Numbered from the stretch's first letter, positions 1 to 9,244 are shown. The stretch is DNA of 64,000 nt from Bradyrhizobium sp. Ec3.3 (GCF_000472925.1 NZ_AXAS01000015.1:124001-188000), one strand, 5' to 3'. Made by a program: numbers and translations. The notes: generated by a model from the letters alone, not told the origin.

Positions 1-81
1 GGAGTGGTCCGCGCTACGCTTCGCAGAGTCACATAACTGCGATAGGAATCAGGTTACCGGTGATTCGTCGCCGGCTCTAAT

Positions 82-114
82 TTGGACATGGGCCTTTTCA
101 AGGCGCATGTCCAA
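82..114. repeat. Strong stem-loop upstream of thpR
   Basis: Nine bases at 82-90 pair with 106-114, and an inner five-base stem (92-96 with 100-104) closes on a three-base loop, leaving one G-G mismatch. The structure ends 19 bases before the thpR ATG. No T-run follows, so it looks more like an intergenic palindrome or leader structure than an intrinsic terminator. Nothing else is visible in bases 1-81. Confidence 0.5.
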
Positions 115-133
115 GCATCGGGAGTGCTCAACG

Positions 134-670
134 ATGCCACGCTTGTTTACTGGTCTGGAAATTCCGGCCGAGGTCGGTCAGACACTTTCCAACTTGCGGG
201 GCGGCCTTCCCGGCGCCCGCTGGATCGATCCCGAAAATTATCACGTCACCTTGCGCTTCATCGGCGATATCGACGGCGCCTCCGCCAACGAGATCGCCTC
301 GCTGCTGTTTCGCGTCAACCGCAAACCGTTCGAGGTGAAGGTGCAGGGGCTCACGAGCTTCGGCGGCCGCAAGCCGCGCGCAGTCGTCGCCGCCATCGAG
401 CCGAGCCGGCCCTTGATCGAATTGCAGGCCGAGCTCGAGCGGATGATGCAGCGCATCGGCCTCGATCCGGAAGGGCGCAAGTTCATTCCGCATGTCACGC
501 TGGCGCGGCTGCACGATGCCTCGGACCAGGACGTCGCCGATTATCTCTCGCTGCGCGGTTACTTCCCGAGCAAGGTGTTCACGGCCGAACGTTTTGTCCT
601 GTTCTCCTCGCGCGCATCCACCGGTGGCGGACCCTACGTCGTCGAGGATTCCTACGATCTCTGTGCGTAG
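134..670 (+). CDS. thpR: RNA 2',3'-cyclic phosphodiesterase (2'-5' RNA ligase family)
   Basis: The 178-residue product is a 2H phosphoesterase, a soluble enzyme that opens 2',3'-cyclic phosphate ends of RNA and can catalyse 2'-5' ligation in vitro. Both catalytic HxTL motifs are present: HVTL at residues 37-40 and HVTL at 120-123. The N-terminus MPRLFTGLEIP is typical of the family and the length is normal. I chose ATG 134 because a GGGAG sits about ten bases upstream and the family start aligns there. An in-frame ATG at 107 would add nine residues that do not look conserved. It is followed after 129 bases by zapE on the same strand, a neighbour that gives no hint of a shared task. The physiological substrate of bacterial members is not established. 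Confidence 0.93.
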   Translation: MPRLFTGLEIPAEVGQTLSNLRGGLPGARWIDPENYHVTLRFIGDIDGASANEIASLLFRVNRKPFEVKVQGLTSFGGRKPRAVVAAIEPSRPLIELQAELERMMQRIGLDPEGRKFIPHVTLARLHDASDQDVADYLSLRGYFPSKVFTAERFVLFSSRASTGGGPYVVEDSYDLCA

Positions 671-799
671 GTTGGTTCTCGGGCCTCGGACGCAGCGCAG
701 CGCTTGCGCGCTGCAGCGCGTCCGGGACACGAAATCCGCATACCCCTTTCCCTAATTCTCGGCTTGCATTTTCGGCCGGTCTCTGGCGGTAAGGGGGCC

Positions 800-1987
800 A
801 TGCTCTCCACCCCCAATTCATCGTTCCGAAGCGAATACCAGGCGCTGGTCTCGTCCGGCGCGATCGAGCCGGATGCGGCCCAGGCCGAGGTCGCGGAGGC
901 CTATGCGGCGCTGGACCAGCGGCTTGCGAGCTACAAGCCGCAGCGCAAGCAGGGGCTGCTCGGCCGATTGTTCGGTGGCGGCGACAAGGACGATGCGCCG
1001 CGCGGGCTCTACATCCACGGCGAGGTCGGGCGCGGCAAGACCATGCTGATGGACCTGTTCTTTCAGCACTCTTCCGTCGCGCACAAGCAGCGCGCGCATT
1101 TCCATGAATTCATGGCCGAGGTGCACGAACGTATCTACGGCTATCGCCAGAACATCGCGCGCGGCGAAATCGCCGACGGCGATGTCATCGCGCTGACGGC
1201 GAACGCGATCTTCGATGAGGGCTGGCTGCTCTGCTTCGACGAATTCCACGTCACCGACATCGCGGATGCGATGATCCTGGGCCGCCTGTTCGCGAAACTG
1301 TTCGAACTCGGCACGGTGGTGGTGGCGACGTCGAACGTCGCGCCCGACGATCTCTACAAGGGCGGACTCAATCGCGCGCTGTTCCTTCCCTTCATCGCGC
1401 AGATCAACGATCACATGGACGTGCTGCGGCTCGATGCGCGCACCGATTTCCGGCTGGAGAAACTTCAGGGCGTGAAGATGTGGCTGGTGCCGGCCGATGC
1501 CGACGCCGATGCCGCGCTCGATCGCGCTTGGGCGAAGATGACCGGCCACGCCAAATGCAAGTCGCGCGATATTTCGATCAAGGGCCGCATCCTGCACGTG
1601 CCGTGCTCGGCGCACGGCGTGGCGCGGTTCTCGTTCGCAGATCTCTGCGAGAAGCCGCTCGGCGCATCCGACTACTTGCGGCTCGCGCACGACTATCACA
1701 CCATCCTGGTCGACCATATTCCAGTGATGGAGTTCGCTGAGCGTAACGCCGCCAAGCGCTTCATCACGCTGATCGACACACTCTATGACAATGCTGTGAA
1801 GCTGATGGCTTCGGCCGAAGCCAATCCGGTGTCGCTGTACCTGGCAAACGAAGGCAACGAGGCCAACGAGTTCAAGCGCACGTCCTCGCGCCTGATCGAG
1901 ATGAGCTCGGAATCCTACCTGGCGCAGCCGCACGGCCGCAAGGATTCCACCGCCAGTGGCTCCACCAAGGGCCTGGTGGAGACTTAA
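800..1987 (+). CDS. zapE: Cell division protein ZapE (AFG1-like P-loop ATPase)
   Basis: The 395-residue product belongs to the AFG1/LACE1/ZapE family, an AAA-like cytoplasmic ATPase that in E. coli interacts with FtsZ. Walker A is GEVGRGKT (residues 74-81) and Walker B is LLCFDEFHV (143-151), the family-typical DEFHVTD. The start at ATG 800 follows AAGGGGG at a good distance. A longer reading frame back to 704 lacks a ribosome site. In many alphaproteobacteria this gene lies just upstream of mdh and the TCA genes, as here. A 252-base gap with a palindromic repeat separates it from mdh, so it is probably not in the mdh operon. Confidence 0.93.
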   Translation: MLSTPNSSFRSEYQALVSSGAIEPDAAQAEVAEAYAALDQRLASYKPQRKQGLLGRLFGGGDKDDAPRGLYIHGEVGRGKTMLMDLFFQHSSVAHKQRAHFHEFMAEVHERIYGYRQNIARGEIADGDVIALTANAIFDEGWLLCFDEFHVTDIADAMILGRLFAKLFELGTVVVATSNVAPDDLYKGGLNRALFLPFIAQINDHMDVLRLDARTDFRLEKLQGVKMWLVPADADADAALDRAWAKMTGHAKCKSRDISIKGRILHVPCSAHGVARFSFADLCEKPLGASDYLRLAHDYHTILVDHIPVMEFAERNAAKRFITLIDTLYDNAVKLMASAEANPVSLYLANEGNEANEFKRTSSRLIEMSSESYLAQPHGRKDSTASGSTKGLVET

Positions 1988-2005
1988 GTCCTATCTCCCA
2001 ACACC

Positions 2006-2106
2006 GTCATTTCCGGGACGCGCGTCAGCGCGAACCCGAAAATCCTGCGCCACAACTTCGAGATTCCGGGTTCGCCCGCGCAATGGCGCCGGCGCCGCGG
2101 AATGAC
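2006..2106. repeat. Intergenic palindrome, GTCATTYCCGGG family
   Basis: The segment begins GTCATTTCCGGGACGCGCG and ends in a rough reverse complement (CCGGGTTCGC... to AATGAC). It occupies most of the gap between zapE and mdh. A related unit lies at 26470-26505. It resembles dispersed REP-like intergenic elements. It has no coding potential and no T-run. Confidence 0.6.
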
Positions 2107-2239
2107 AGCGTTATCGTTACGCGCCCCAATTCTCGGCAAGCCCGACAATTGGGCATTGGGCGACTTGAACGGGGGAAGCGAAAGGGATAACCACCCGTCT
2201 CAGTTTTCCCCTCCTTACGTGTCTAAAGGACAGGTTCAC

Positions 2240-3208
2240 ATGGCGCGCGACAAGATTGCTTTGATTGGCTCCGGTCAGATCGGCGGAACGTTGGCTCATC
2301 TCATCGGCCTGAAAGAACTCGGCGACGTGGTGATGTTCGACATCGCCGAGGGCGTGCCGCAGGGCAAGGCGCTCGACATCGCGCAGTCCTCGCCGGTCGA
2401 CGGTTTTGACGCGCGCTATTCCGGCGCGAACTCCTACGATGCCCTCGACAACGCCAAGGTCTGCATCGTCACCGCTGGCGTGCCGCGCAAACCCGGCATG
2501 AGCCGCGACGACCTCCTCTCCATCAACCTCAAGGTCATGGAGCAGGTCGGTGCCGGCATCAAGAAATACGCCCCCGACGCCTTCGTCATCTGCATCACCA
2601 ACCCGCTCGACGCGATGGTCTGGGCGCTGCAGAAGGCGAGCGGCCTGCCGCACAAGAAGGTCGTCGGCATGGCCGGCGTGCTGGATTCGGCGCGCTTCCG
2701 CTACTTCCTGGCCGATGAGTTCAACGTCTCGGTCGAGGACGTCACCGCCTTCGTGCTCGGCGGCCACGGCGACACCATGGTGCCGCTGGTGAAGTACTCC
2801 ACCGTCGCCGGCATCCCGCTGCCCGACCTCGTCAAGATGGGCTGGACCTCGCAGGCGCGCCTCGACGAGATCGTCGACCGCACCCGCAACGGCGGCGCCG
2901 AGATCGTCAACCTGCTGAAGACCGGCTCGGCCTTCTATGCGCCGGCGGCGTCCGCGATCGCGATGGCCGAGAGCTATCTGAAGGACAAGAAGCGCGTGCT
3001 GCCTTGCGCTGCGTACCTGAACGGCGAATACGGCGTGAAGGACATGTATGTCGGCGTGCCCGTCGTTATCGGCTCGAAGGGCGTCGAGCGCGTGGTCGAG
3101 ATCGAGCTCGCCGGCAAGGACCGCGAGGCTTTCGACAAGTCGGTCGGCGCGGTGTCCGGCCTGGTCGACGCCTGCAAGAAGATCGCGCCCGACCTTCTGG
3201 GCCGCTGA
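2240..3208 (+). CDS. mdh: Malate dehydrogenase (NAD)
   Basis: This cytoplasmic enzyme oxidises malate to oxaloacetate in the TCA cycle. The 322-residue product is of the LDH-like MDH type found in alphaproteobacteria. The NAD-binding GSGQIGG is at residues 10-16 with Asp34 for the adenine ribose. The mobile-loop arginines are in VPRKPGMSR (81-89), NPLDAM is at 121-126, and the catalytic pair is formed by Asp149 and His176 (GGHGDTM). ATG 2240 is preceded by AAAGGA, and the upstream 46 codons of the open frame do not look like MDH. It heads the block mdh-sucC-sucD-sucA-sucB-lpd. A hairpin after the stop suggests partial termination before sucC. Confidence 0.97.
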   Translation: MARDKIALIGSGQIGGTLAHLIGLKELGDVVMFDIAEGVPQGKALDIAQSSPVDGFDARYSGANSYDALDNAKVCIVTAGVPRKPGMSRDDLLSINLKVMEQVGAGIKKYAPDAFVICITNPLDAMVWALQKASGLPHKKVVGMAGVLDSARFRYFLADEFNVSVEDVTAFVLGGHGDTMVPLVKYSTVAGIPLPDLVKMGWTSQARLDEIVDRTRNGGAEIVNLLKTGSAFYAPAASAIAMAESYLKDKKRVLPCAAYLNGEYGVKDMYVGVPVVIGSKGVERVVEIELAGKDREAFDKSVGAVSGLVDACKKIAPDLLGR

Positions 3209-3222
3209 TCGGGAAAAATCTC

Positions 3223-3248
3223 GCCGAGGATCGAACCCGATCCTCGGC
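3223..3248 (+). terminator. Hairpin after mdh
   Basis: An 11-bp perfect stem (3223-3233 with 3238-3248) with a four-base loop starts 15 bases after the mdh stop. Only a short T-rich stretch (GCTTTCAT) follows, so it may be a weak terminator or an RNA-stabilising hairpin that separates mdh from sucC expression. Confidence 0.55.
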
Positions 3249-3405
3249 GCTTTCATGTCCGGGACCCCGGTCGGGCGGGTTTCCGGGGCCGGCAGTCCAG
3301 ATTCCAAAAGATTCCGGGTTGCAGTTGTTCTGGTATATGGTATGCCAGACCGAAATTAGAGGTGAACCCCCGAGGTCACCACGCGCGGGTTCAGGGAGCG
3401 ACCAG

Positions 3406-4602
3406 ATGAATATCCATGAGTACCAGGCCAAGGCGCTTTTGAATGAGTTCGGCGTGCCGATCTCCAAGGGCGTTCCGGTCCTGAAGGCGGCCGACGCGGA
3501 AGCGGCGGCAAAGGCTCTCCCGGGCCCGGTCTGGGTGGTGAAGAGCCAGATCCATGCCGGCGGCCGCGGCAAGGGCAAGTTCAAGGAAGCCAGTGCCGGC
3601 GACAAGGGCGGCGTCCGCATCGCCAAGTCGGCCACTGAAGTTGCCGAATTCGCCAAGCAGATGCTCGGCGCCACGCTCGTGACCGTGCAGACGGGACCTG
3701 CCGGCAAGCAGGTCAACCGCCTCTACATCGAGGACGGCTCCGACATCGACAAGGAGTTCTATCTCTCGATCCTGGTCGACCGCGAGACCTCGCGCGTGTC
3801 GTTCGTGGTGTCGACCGAAGGCGGCGTCAACATCGAGGACGTCGCGCACAACTCGCCCGAGAAGATCGTCACCTTCTCGGTTGATCCGGCGACCGGCATC
3901 ATGGGCCATCACGGCCGCACCGTCGCCAAGGCGCTGAACCTGTCCGGCGATCTCGCCAAGCAGGCCGAAAAGCTCACCGCGCAGCTCTTTGCCGCCTTCG
4001 TCGCCAAGGACATGTCGATGCTGGAGATCAACCCGCTGGTCGTGACCAAGCAGGGCCAGCTCCGCGTGCTCGACGCCAAGGTCTCCTTCGACGACAACGC
4101 GCTGTTCCGTCACCCCGAAGTGCTCGCGCTGCGCGACGAGACCGAAGAGGACGCCAAGGAGATCGAGGCCTCGAAATACGATCTCAACTACGTCACCCTC
4201 GACGGCAATATCGGCTGCATGGTCAACGGCGCCGGCCTTGCCATGGCGACCATGGACATCATCAAGCTCTACGGCATGGCGCCGGCCAACTTCCTCGACG
4301 TCGGCGGCAGCGCCAGCAAGGAAAAGGTCGCCGCCGCTTTCAAGATCATCACCGCCGACCCGAACGTGAAGGGCATTCTGGTCAACATCTTCGGTGGTAT
4401 CATGAAGTGTGACGTGATCGCCGAGGGTGTCACGGCTGCAGTGCGCGAAGTCGGCCTCAGCGTCCCGCTGGTGGTCCGCCTCGAAGGCACCAATGTCGAG
4501 CTCGGCAAGAAGATCATCCGTGAATCAGGCCTGAACGTCGTGCCGGCCGATAATCTCGATGACGCCGCGCAGAAGATCGTGAAGGCCGTCAAGGGAGGCT
4601 AG
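3406..4602 (+). CDS. sucC: Succinyl-CoA synthetase beta subunit (ADP-forming)
   Basis: With SucD it converts succinyl-CoA, ADP and phosphate to succinate, ATP and CoA in the TCA cycle. The 398-residue product has the N-terminal ATP-grasp half (MNIHEYQAKALLNEFGVPI at the start, the HAGGRGKGKFKEA nucleotide region near residues 46-58) and the C-terminal CoA-ligase half (NIFGGIMKCDVIAEG). The length is typical. ATG 3406 follows AGGGAG at a good distance, whereas the open frame extends far upstream through mdh sequence in another frame and is not coding there. A small DUF1579-type gene starts only three bases after the stop, which is unusual for sucC-sucD. Confidence 0.97.
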   Translation: MNIHEYQAKALLNEFGVPISKGVPVLKAADAEAAAKALPGPVWVVKSQIHAGGRGKGKFKEASAGDKGGVRIAKSATEVAEFAKQMLGATLVTVQTGPAGKQVNRLYIEDGSDIDKEFYLSILVDRETSRVSFVVSTEGGVNIEDVAHNSPEKIVTFSVDPATGIMGHHGRTVAKALNLSGDLAKQAEKLTAQLFAAFVAKDMSMLEINPLVVTKQGQLRVLDAKVSFDDNALFRHPEVLALRDETEEDAKEIEASKYDLNYVTLDGNIGCMVNGAGLAMATMDIIKLYGMAPANFLDVGGSASKEKVAAAFKIITADPNVKGILVNIFGGIMKCDVIAEGVTAAVREVGLSVPLVVRLEGTNVELGKKIIRESGLNVVPADNLDDAAQKIVKAVKGG

Positions 4603-4605
4603 GCC

Positions 4606-5085
4606 ATGCCCCAGGACCATCTCGCTCAATCATCTCCGCTGCTGGAGCACGCGCGTCTCGCCGCGTTCGCCGGTGAATGGAATGGCGAGGAGATGGTCTA
4701 CCCGTCGCGCTGGAATCCCGGCGGGCCGGCGACTTCGCGCACGGTGGCGCGCATGGATCTCAACGGCTTCTATCTGATCCAGGACGTGGTCCAGATGCGC
4801 GACGGCAAGGAGATATTCGCCACCCACGGCATCTTCACGTACGACCGCGACGACCGGACCTACAAATTGTTCTGGTACGACTCGCTCGGCTACACGCCGC
4901 CCTCGCCCGCCTCCGGCGGCTGGGTCGGCAAGACCCTGACGCTGGTGCGCGGCTCGCTGCGCGGCAATGCGCGCCACATCTACGAGATCATCGACGACAA
5001 TTCCTATTCGTTGAAGATCCAGTTCTCGCCGGACGCGGAAGGCTGGGCCGACGTGCTCACCGGCGTCTATCGTCGCATCCACTAA
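4606..5085 (+). CDS. DUF1579-type hypothetical protein between sucC and sucD
   Basis: The 159-residue product looks like a DUF1579-family protein: after a short N-terminus it has FAGEWNGEE, then alternating beta-strand-like stretches (GFYLIQDVVQMRDGK, THGIFTYDRDDRTYKLFWYD) ending in VLTGVYRRIH, consistent with a lipocalin-like beta barrel. There is no signal peptide or membrane segment, so it is probably cytoplasmic. It starts three bases after the sucC stop and ends 24 bases before sucD, so it must be co-transcribed and probably translationally coupled to sucC. I do not know its function. A role connected with succinyl-CoA synthetase is inferred only from position. Confidence 0.82.
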   Translation: MPQDHLAQSSPLLEHARLAAFAGEWNGEEMVYPSRWNPGGPATSRTVARMDLNGFYLIQDVVQMRDGKEIFATHGIFTYDRDDRTYKLFWYDSLGYTPPSPASGGWVGKTLTLVRGSLRGNARHIYEIIDDNSYSLKIQFSPDAEGWADVLTGVYRRIH

Positions 5086-5109
5086 AGTTAGTTCGCGAAA
5101 GCAGACCTC

Positions 5110-5994
5110 ATGTCCATCCTGATTGACAAGAACACCAAGGTCATCTGCCAGGGCTTTACCGGCAAGAACGGCACGTTCCATTCCGAGGCCGCGATTGCCT
5201 ACGGCACCAAGATGGTCGGCGGCACCTCGCCGGGCAAAGGCGGCGCGACGCATCTGGGCCTGCCGGTGTTCGACACCGTGCGCGAGGCGCGTGAGAAGAC
5301 CGGCGCCGACGCGTCGGTGATCTACGTGCCGCCCCCGGGCGCGGCGGACGCGATCTGCGAAGCGATCGATGCCGAAGTTCCGCTGATCGTCTGCATCACC
5401 GAGGGCATTCCGGTCATCGACATGGTCCGCGTCAAGCGCTCCCTGGCCGGCTCCAAGTCGCGCCTGATCGGGCCGAACTGCCCGGGCGTCATGACCGCCG
5501 GCGAGTGCAAGATCGGCATCATGCCCGCCAACATCTTCAAGACCGGCAGCGTCGGCATCGTCTCCCGCTCCGGCACCCTGACCTATGAAGCCGTGTTCCA
5601 GACCTCCCAGGAAGGGCTCGGCCAGACCACCGCGGTCGGCATCGGCGGCGACCCGGTCAAGGGAACCGAGTTCATCGACGTCCTGGAGATGCTGCTGGCC
5701 GACCCCAAGACCGAGTCGATCATCATGATCGGGGAGATCGGCGGTTCCGCCGAGGAGGACGCCGCCCAGTTCCTCAAGGACGAGGCCAAGCGCGGTCGCA
5801 AGAAGCCGATGGTCGGTTTCATCGCCGGTGTCACCGCACCTCCAGGCCGCCGCATGGGTCATGCCGGCGCGATCATCTCGGGCGGCAAGGGCGACGCCGG
5901 TTCCAAGACCGAAGCGATGAAATCGGCCGGTATTGTCGTCTCTCCGTCGCCCGCACGGCTCGGACATACCCTTGCCGAAAAGTTGAAAGCTTAA
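5110..5994 (+). CDS. sucD: Succinyl-CoA synthetase alpha subunit
   Basis: This is the CoA-binding and phosphohistidine-carrying subunit of succinyl-CoA synthetase, partner of sucC. In the 294-residue product the CoA-binding region begins GFTGKNGTFHSEAA (15-28), GPNCPGVM lies at 121-128, and the active-site histidine is His251 in GHAGAIISGGKG. The length is normal. It is separated from sucC by a small gene but remains on the same strand with short gaps, so equal supply of both subunits is expected from one transcript. The ribosome site before ATG 5110 is poor, which fits translational coupling with the preceding gene. Confidence 0.97.
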   Translation: MSILIDKNTKVICQGFTGKNGTFHSEAAIAYGTKMVGGTSPGKGGATHLGLPVFDTVREAREKTGADASVIYVPPPGAADAICEAIDAEVPLIVCITEGIPVIDMVRVKRSLAGSKSRLIGPNCPGVMTAGECKIGIMPANIFKTGSVGIVSRSGTLTYEAVFQTSQEGLGQTTAVGIGGDPVKGTEFIDVLEMLLADPKTESIIMIGEIGGSAEEDAAQFLKDEAKRGRKKPMVGFIAGVTAPPGRRMGHAGAIISGGKGDAGSKTEAMKSAGIVVSPSPARLGHTLAEKLKA

Positions 5995-6058
5995 TTCAGT
6001 TCTTGGTGCTTTTCCGGGCGAAAGTTCGCAACAGATAGGGTAAACGGTGCCTGATACG

Positions 6059-6081
6059 CCGATCCGCTGCCGGAGGATCGG
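6059..6081 (+). other. Stem-loop in the sucD-sucA gap
   Basis: Seven bases (6059-6065) pair with 6075-6081 around a nine-base loop, about 50 bases before the sucA ATG. No T-run follows. It may be a leader or processing hairpin that sets sucAB apart from sucCD. Confidence 0.35.
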
Positions 6082-6131
6082 GGTCAGCGCCGTTTTCATT
6101 TGCGCGAACCGAAATCGCTGGGAAATCAAGA

Positions 6132-9089
6132 ATGTCTCGCCAGGACGCGAACGCAGCCTTTGCCCTCTCATCCTTTTTGCAGGGCACCAACGCCACCTAC
6201 ATCGACGAAATCTACGCCCGCTACGAGAAAGACCCCTCCTCGGTTGACGCCGAGTGGCAGGAGTTCTTCCAGAGCCTGAAGGACCAGCCGGCCGACGTCC
6301 GCAAGAACGCGGAAGGGCCGTCCTGGGCCCGGGACAACTGGCCGGTCACGCCCCAGGACGAGCTCACCTCGGCGCTCGACGGCAACTGGGCCCAGGTCGA
6401 GAAGGCGGTCGGCACCAAGATCGCCGCCAAGGCGCAGGCCAAGGGCGCCGATCTCTCCTCCGCCGACGTGCTCCAGGCCACCCGCGATTCGGTGCGCGCC
6501 CTGATGCTGATCCGCGCCTACCGCATGCGCGGCCATTTCCACGCCAAGCTCGATCCGCTCGGCATCGAGGCGCCGCGCAACCGCGAGGAGCTCGACCCCC
6601 GCACCTACGGCTTCAGCGAGGCCGACTTTGACCGCAAGATCTTCCTCGATCACGTGCTCGGCCTCGAATACGGCAACCTGCGCGAGATCGTGGCGATCTG
6701 CGAGCGCACCTACTGCCAGACGCTCGGCGTCGAGTTCATGCACATCAGCAACGCGGCGCAGAAGGCCTGGATCCAGGAGCGCATCGAAGGTCCTGACAAG
6801 GAGATCTCCTTCACCCCAGAAGGCCGCCGTGCCATCCTGACGAAGCTGGTCGAAGCCGAGGGCTTCGAAAAATTCTGCGACACCAAGTTCACCGGCACCA
6901 AGCGCTTCGGCCTCGACGGCGGTGAATCGCTGATCCCCGCGCTGGAGCAAATCATCAAGCGCGGCGGCAATCTCGGCGTGAAGGAAATCGTCGTGGGCAT
7001 GCCGCATCGCGGCCGCCTCAACGTGCTGACCCAGGTGATGGGCAAGGCGCACCGCGCGCTGTTCCACGAATTCAAGGGTGGCTCGGCCAACCCCGACGCG
7101 GTCGAAGGCTCGGGCGACGTCAAATATCACCTCGGCGCCTCGTCGGATCGCGAGTTCGACAGCAACCGCATCCATCTGTCGCTGACCGCGAACCCCTCGC
7201 ATTTGGAGATCGTCGATCCGGTGGTGCTCGGCAAGGTCCGCGCCAAGCAGGACCAGCATGGCGACCCACCGGACATGCGCATCTCGGTGCTGCCGCTCCT
7301 GATGCATGGCGACGCCGCGTTCGCCGGCCAGGGCGTGGTCGCGGAATGCTTCAGCCTTTCCGACCTGAAGGGCTACCGCACCGGCGGCTCGCTGCATTTC
7401 ATCGTCAACAACCAGATCGGCTTCACCACCTATCCGCGCTATTCGCGCTCCTCGCCCTATCCGTCTGATGTGGCGAAGATGATCGACGCGCCGATCTTCC
7501 ACGTCAACGGCGACGATCCGGAGGCCGTGGTGTTCGCCGCCAAGGTCGCGATCGAGTTCCGGCAGAAGTTCCACAAGCCGGTCGTCATCGACATGTGGTG
7601 CTATCGCCGCTACGGCCACAATGAGGGCGACGAGCCGGCATTCACCCAACCGGTGATGTACAAGCGCATCGCGGCACATCCGTCGGCGCTGACGCTCTAC
7701 GCCAAGCGCCTGATCGCCGAGGGCGTGGTCACCGAAGGCGAGGTCGACAAGCTGAAGGCCGACTGGCGCGCGCGGCTCGATGCCGAGTTCGAGGCCGGCA
7801 CCAGCTACAAGCCGAACAAGGCCGACTGGCTCGACGGCAAATGGGCCGGCTTCAAGATCGCCGACCAGGAAGAGGACGCCCGCCGCGGCGTCACCGGCGT
7901 CGATACCTCCATCCTCAAGGACATCGGCCGCAAGATCACCAAGGTGCCCGACGGTTTCCGCGTTCACCGCACCATCCAGCGCTTCCTCGACAACCGCGCC
8001 AAGGCGATCGACAACGGCGTCGGCATCGACTGGGCGACCGGCGAGGCGTTGGCGTTCTGCTCGCTGCTGGAGGAAGGTCGTTATGTCCGCCTGTCCGGCC
8101 AGGACTGCGAGCGCGGCACCTTCTCGCAGCGCCATTCGGTGCTGATCGACCAGGAAGACGAGAGCCGCTACACGCCGTTCAACCATCTCGGCGTTGAGCA
8201 GGGACACTACGAGGTTATCAACTCGCTGCTCTCGGAAGAGGCGGTGCTCGGCTTCGAATACGGCTACTCGCTGGCCGAGCCGAATGCGCTGGCGCTGTGG
8301 GAGGCACAGTTCGGCGACTTCGCCAACGGCGCGCAGGTGCTGTTCGACCAGTTCATCTCCTCGGGCGAGCGCAAATGGCTGCGCATGTCCGGTCTCGTCT
8401 GCCTGTTGCCGCATGGCTACGAGGGACAGGGACCGGAGCACTCCTCGGCGCGGCTCGAGCGCTACTTGCAGATGTGCGCCGAAGACAACATGCAGGTGGT
8501 CTATCCGACCACGCCGGCGAACTACTTCCACGTGCTGCGCCGCCAGCTCCATCGCGAGATCCGCAAGCCGCTGATCCTGATGACGCCGAAGTCGCTGCTG
8601 CGGCACAAGCGTGCGGTGTCGCGGCTCGACGAGCTCGCCAAGGGCACGACGTTCCACCGCATCCTCTATGATGACGCCCAGATGCTGCCGAGCGAGGCCA
8701 CCAAGCTGGTGCCGGACGAGAAGATCCGCCGCATCGTGCTGTGCTCGGGCAAGGTCTATTACGACCTCTACGAGGAGCGCGAGAAGCGCGGCATCGACGA
8801 CATCTACCTGATGCGCGTCGAGCAGCTCTATCCGGTGCCGCTGAAAGCGCTGGTCGCGGAGCTCGCGCGCTTCAAGAAGGCCGAGGTGATCTGGTGCCAG
8901 GAGGAGCCGCGCAACATGGGTGCGTGGCACTTCATCGAGCCCTATCTCGAATGGGTGCTCAACCAGGTGAACGGCGTAAGCCGGCGTCCGCGTTATGTCG
9001 GCCGCGCCGCCTCCGCCGCAACCGCGACCGGCCTGATGTCCAAGCACCAGGCGCAGCTCAAGGCGTTCCTGGACGAGGCTCTGAGCTAG
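6132..9089 (+). CDS. sucA: 2-oxoglutarate dehydrogenase E1 component
   Basis: This thiamine-diphosphate enzyme decarboxylates 2-oxoglutarate and passes the succinyl group to the lipoyl arm of SucB. The 985-residue product has the family's N-terminal recognition segment (NATYIDEIYARYEKDP near residue 20), the ThDP/Mg region (GMPHRGRLNVL near residue 290, then GDAAFAGQGVV near 390), and the C-terminal transketolase-like half with EYGYSLAEPNALALWEAQFG and PHGYEGQGPEHSSARLER. The length is typical. It is followed after 155 bases by sucB, with a palindromic element in between, so the two are probably still in one transcription unit. Confidence 0.97.
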   Translation: MSRQDANAAFALSSFLQGTNATYIDEIYARYEKDPSSVDAEWQEFFQSLKDQPADVRKNAEGPSWARDNWPVTPQDELTSALDGNWAQVEKAVGTKIAAKAQAKGADLSSADVLQATRDSVRALMLIRAYRMRGHFHAKLDPLGIEAPRNREELDPRTYGFSEADFDRKIFLDHVLGLEYGNLREIVAICERTYCQTLGVEFMHISNAAQKAWIQERIEGPDKEISFTPEGRRAILTKLVEAEGFEKFCDTKFTGTKRFGLDGGESLIPALEQIIKRGGNLGVKEIVVGMPHRGRLNVLTQVMGKAHRALFHEFKGGSANPDAVEGSGDVKYHLGASSDREFDSNRIHLSLTANPSHLEIVDPVVLGKVRAKQDQHGDPPDMRISVLPLLMHGDAAFAGQGVVAECFSLSDLKGYRTGGSLHFIVNNQIGFTTYPRYSRSSPYPSDVAKMIDAPIFHVNGDDPEAVVFAAKVAIEFRQKFHKPVVIDMWCYRRYGHNEGDEPAFTQPVMYKRIAAHPSALTLYAKRLIAEGVVTEGEVDKLKADWRARLDAEFEAGTSYKPNKADWLDGKWAGFKIADQEEDARRGVTGVDTSILKDIGRKITKVPDGFRVHRTIQRFLDNRAKAIDNGVGIDWATGEALAFCSLLEEGRYVRLSGQDCERGTFSQRHSVLIDQEDESRYTPFNHLGVEQGHYEVINSLLSEEAVLGFEYGYSLAEPNALALWEAQFGDFANGAQVLFDQFISSGERKWLRMSGLVCLLPHGYEGQGPEHSSARLERYLQMCAEDNMQVVYPTTPANYFHVLRRQLHREIRKPLILMTPKSLLRHKRAVSRLDELAKGTTFHRILYDDAQMLPSEATKLVPDEKIRRIVLCSGKVYYDLYEEREKRGIDDIYLMRVEQLYPVPLKALVAELARFKKAEVIWCQEEPRNMGAWHFIEPYLEWVLNQVNGVSRRPRYVGRAASAATATGLMSKHQAQLKAFLDEALS

Positions 9090-9103
9090 ATTTTTTGAAC
9101 TGC

Positions 9104-9200
9104 GTCATGCCCCGCTTCGAGCGGGGCATCCAGTCCGCTGCGTCGTCCGTACGTGCGAGCGTCGCGGCAGGCTGGATCGTTTGTTTACGCTGGCGATGAC
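9104..9200. repeat. Intergenic palindrome between sucA and sucB
   Basis: A compact hairpin TGCCCCGCTTCGAGCGGGGCA starts at 9108, inside a longer imperfect palindrome that begins GTCAT at 9104 and ends ATGAC at 9200. It is intercistronic in an otherwise continuous operon and lacks a T-run, so it is more likely an RNA-stability or REP-like element than a terminator. Confidence 0.55.
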
Positions 9201-9244
9201 AACCGAATTCATGACCGCACAAGCGATCTTTTAGGGAAAAGACC

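Noticed and set aside
6168..9047. A 959-codon open frame on the minus strand
   Set aside because: It is the antisense shadow of sucA. High GC3 keeps antisense frames open, the encoded sequence is low-complexity in Arg/Ala/Asp/His, and sucA is intact.
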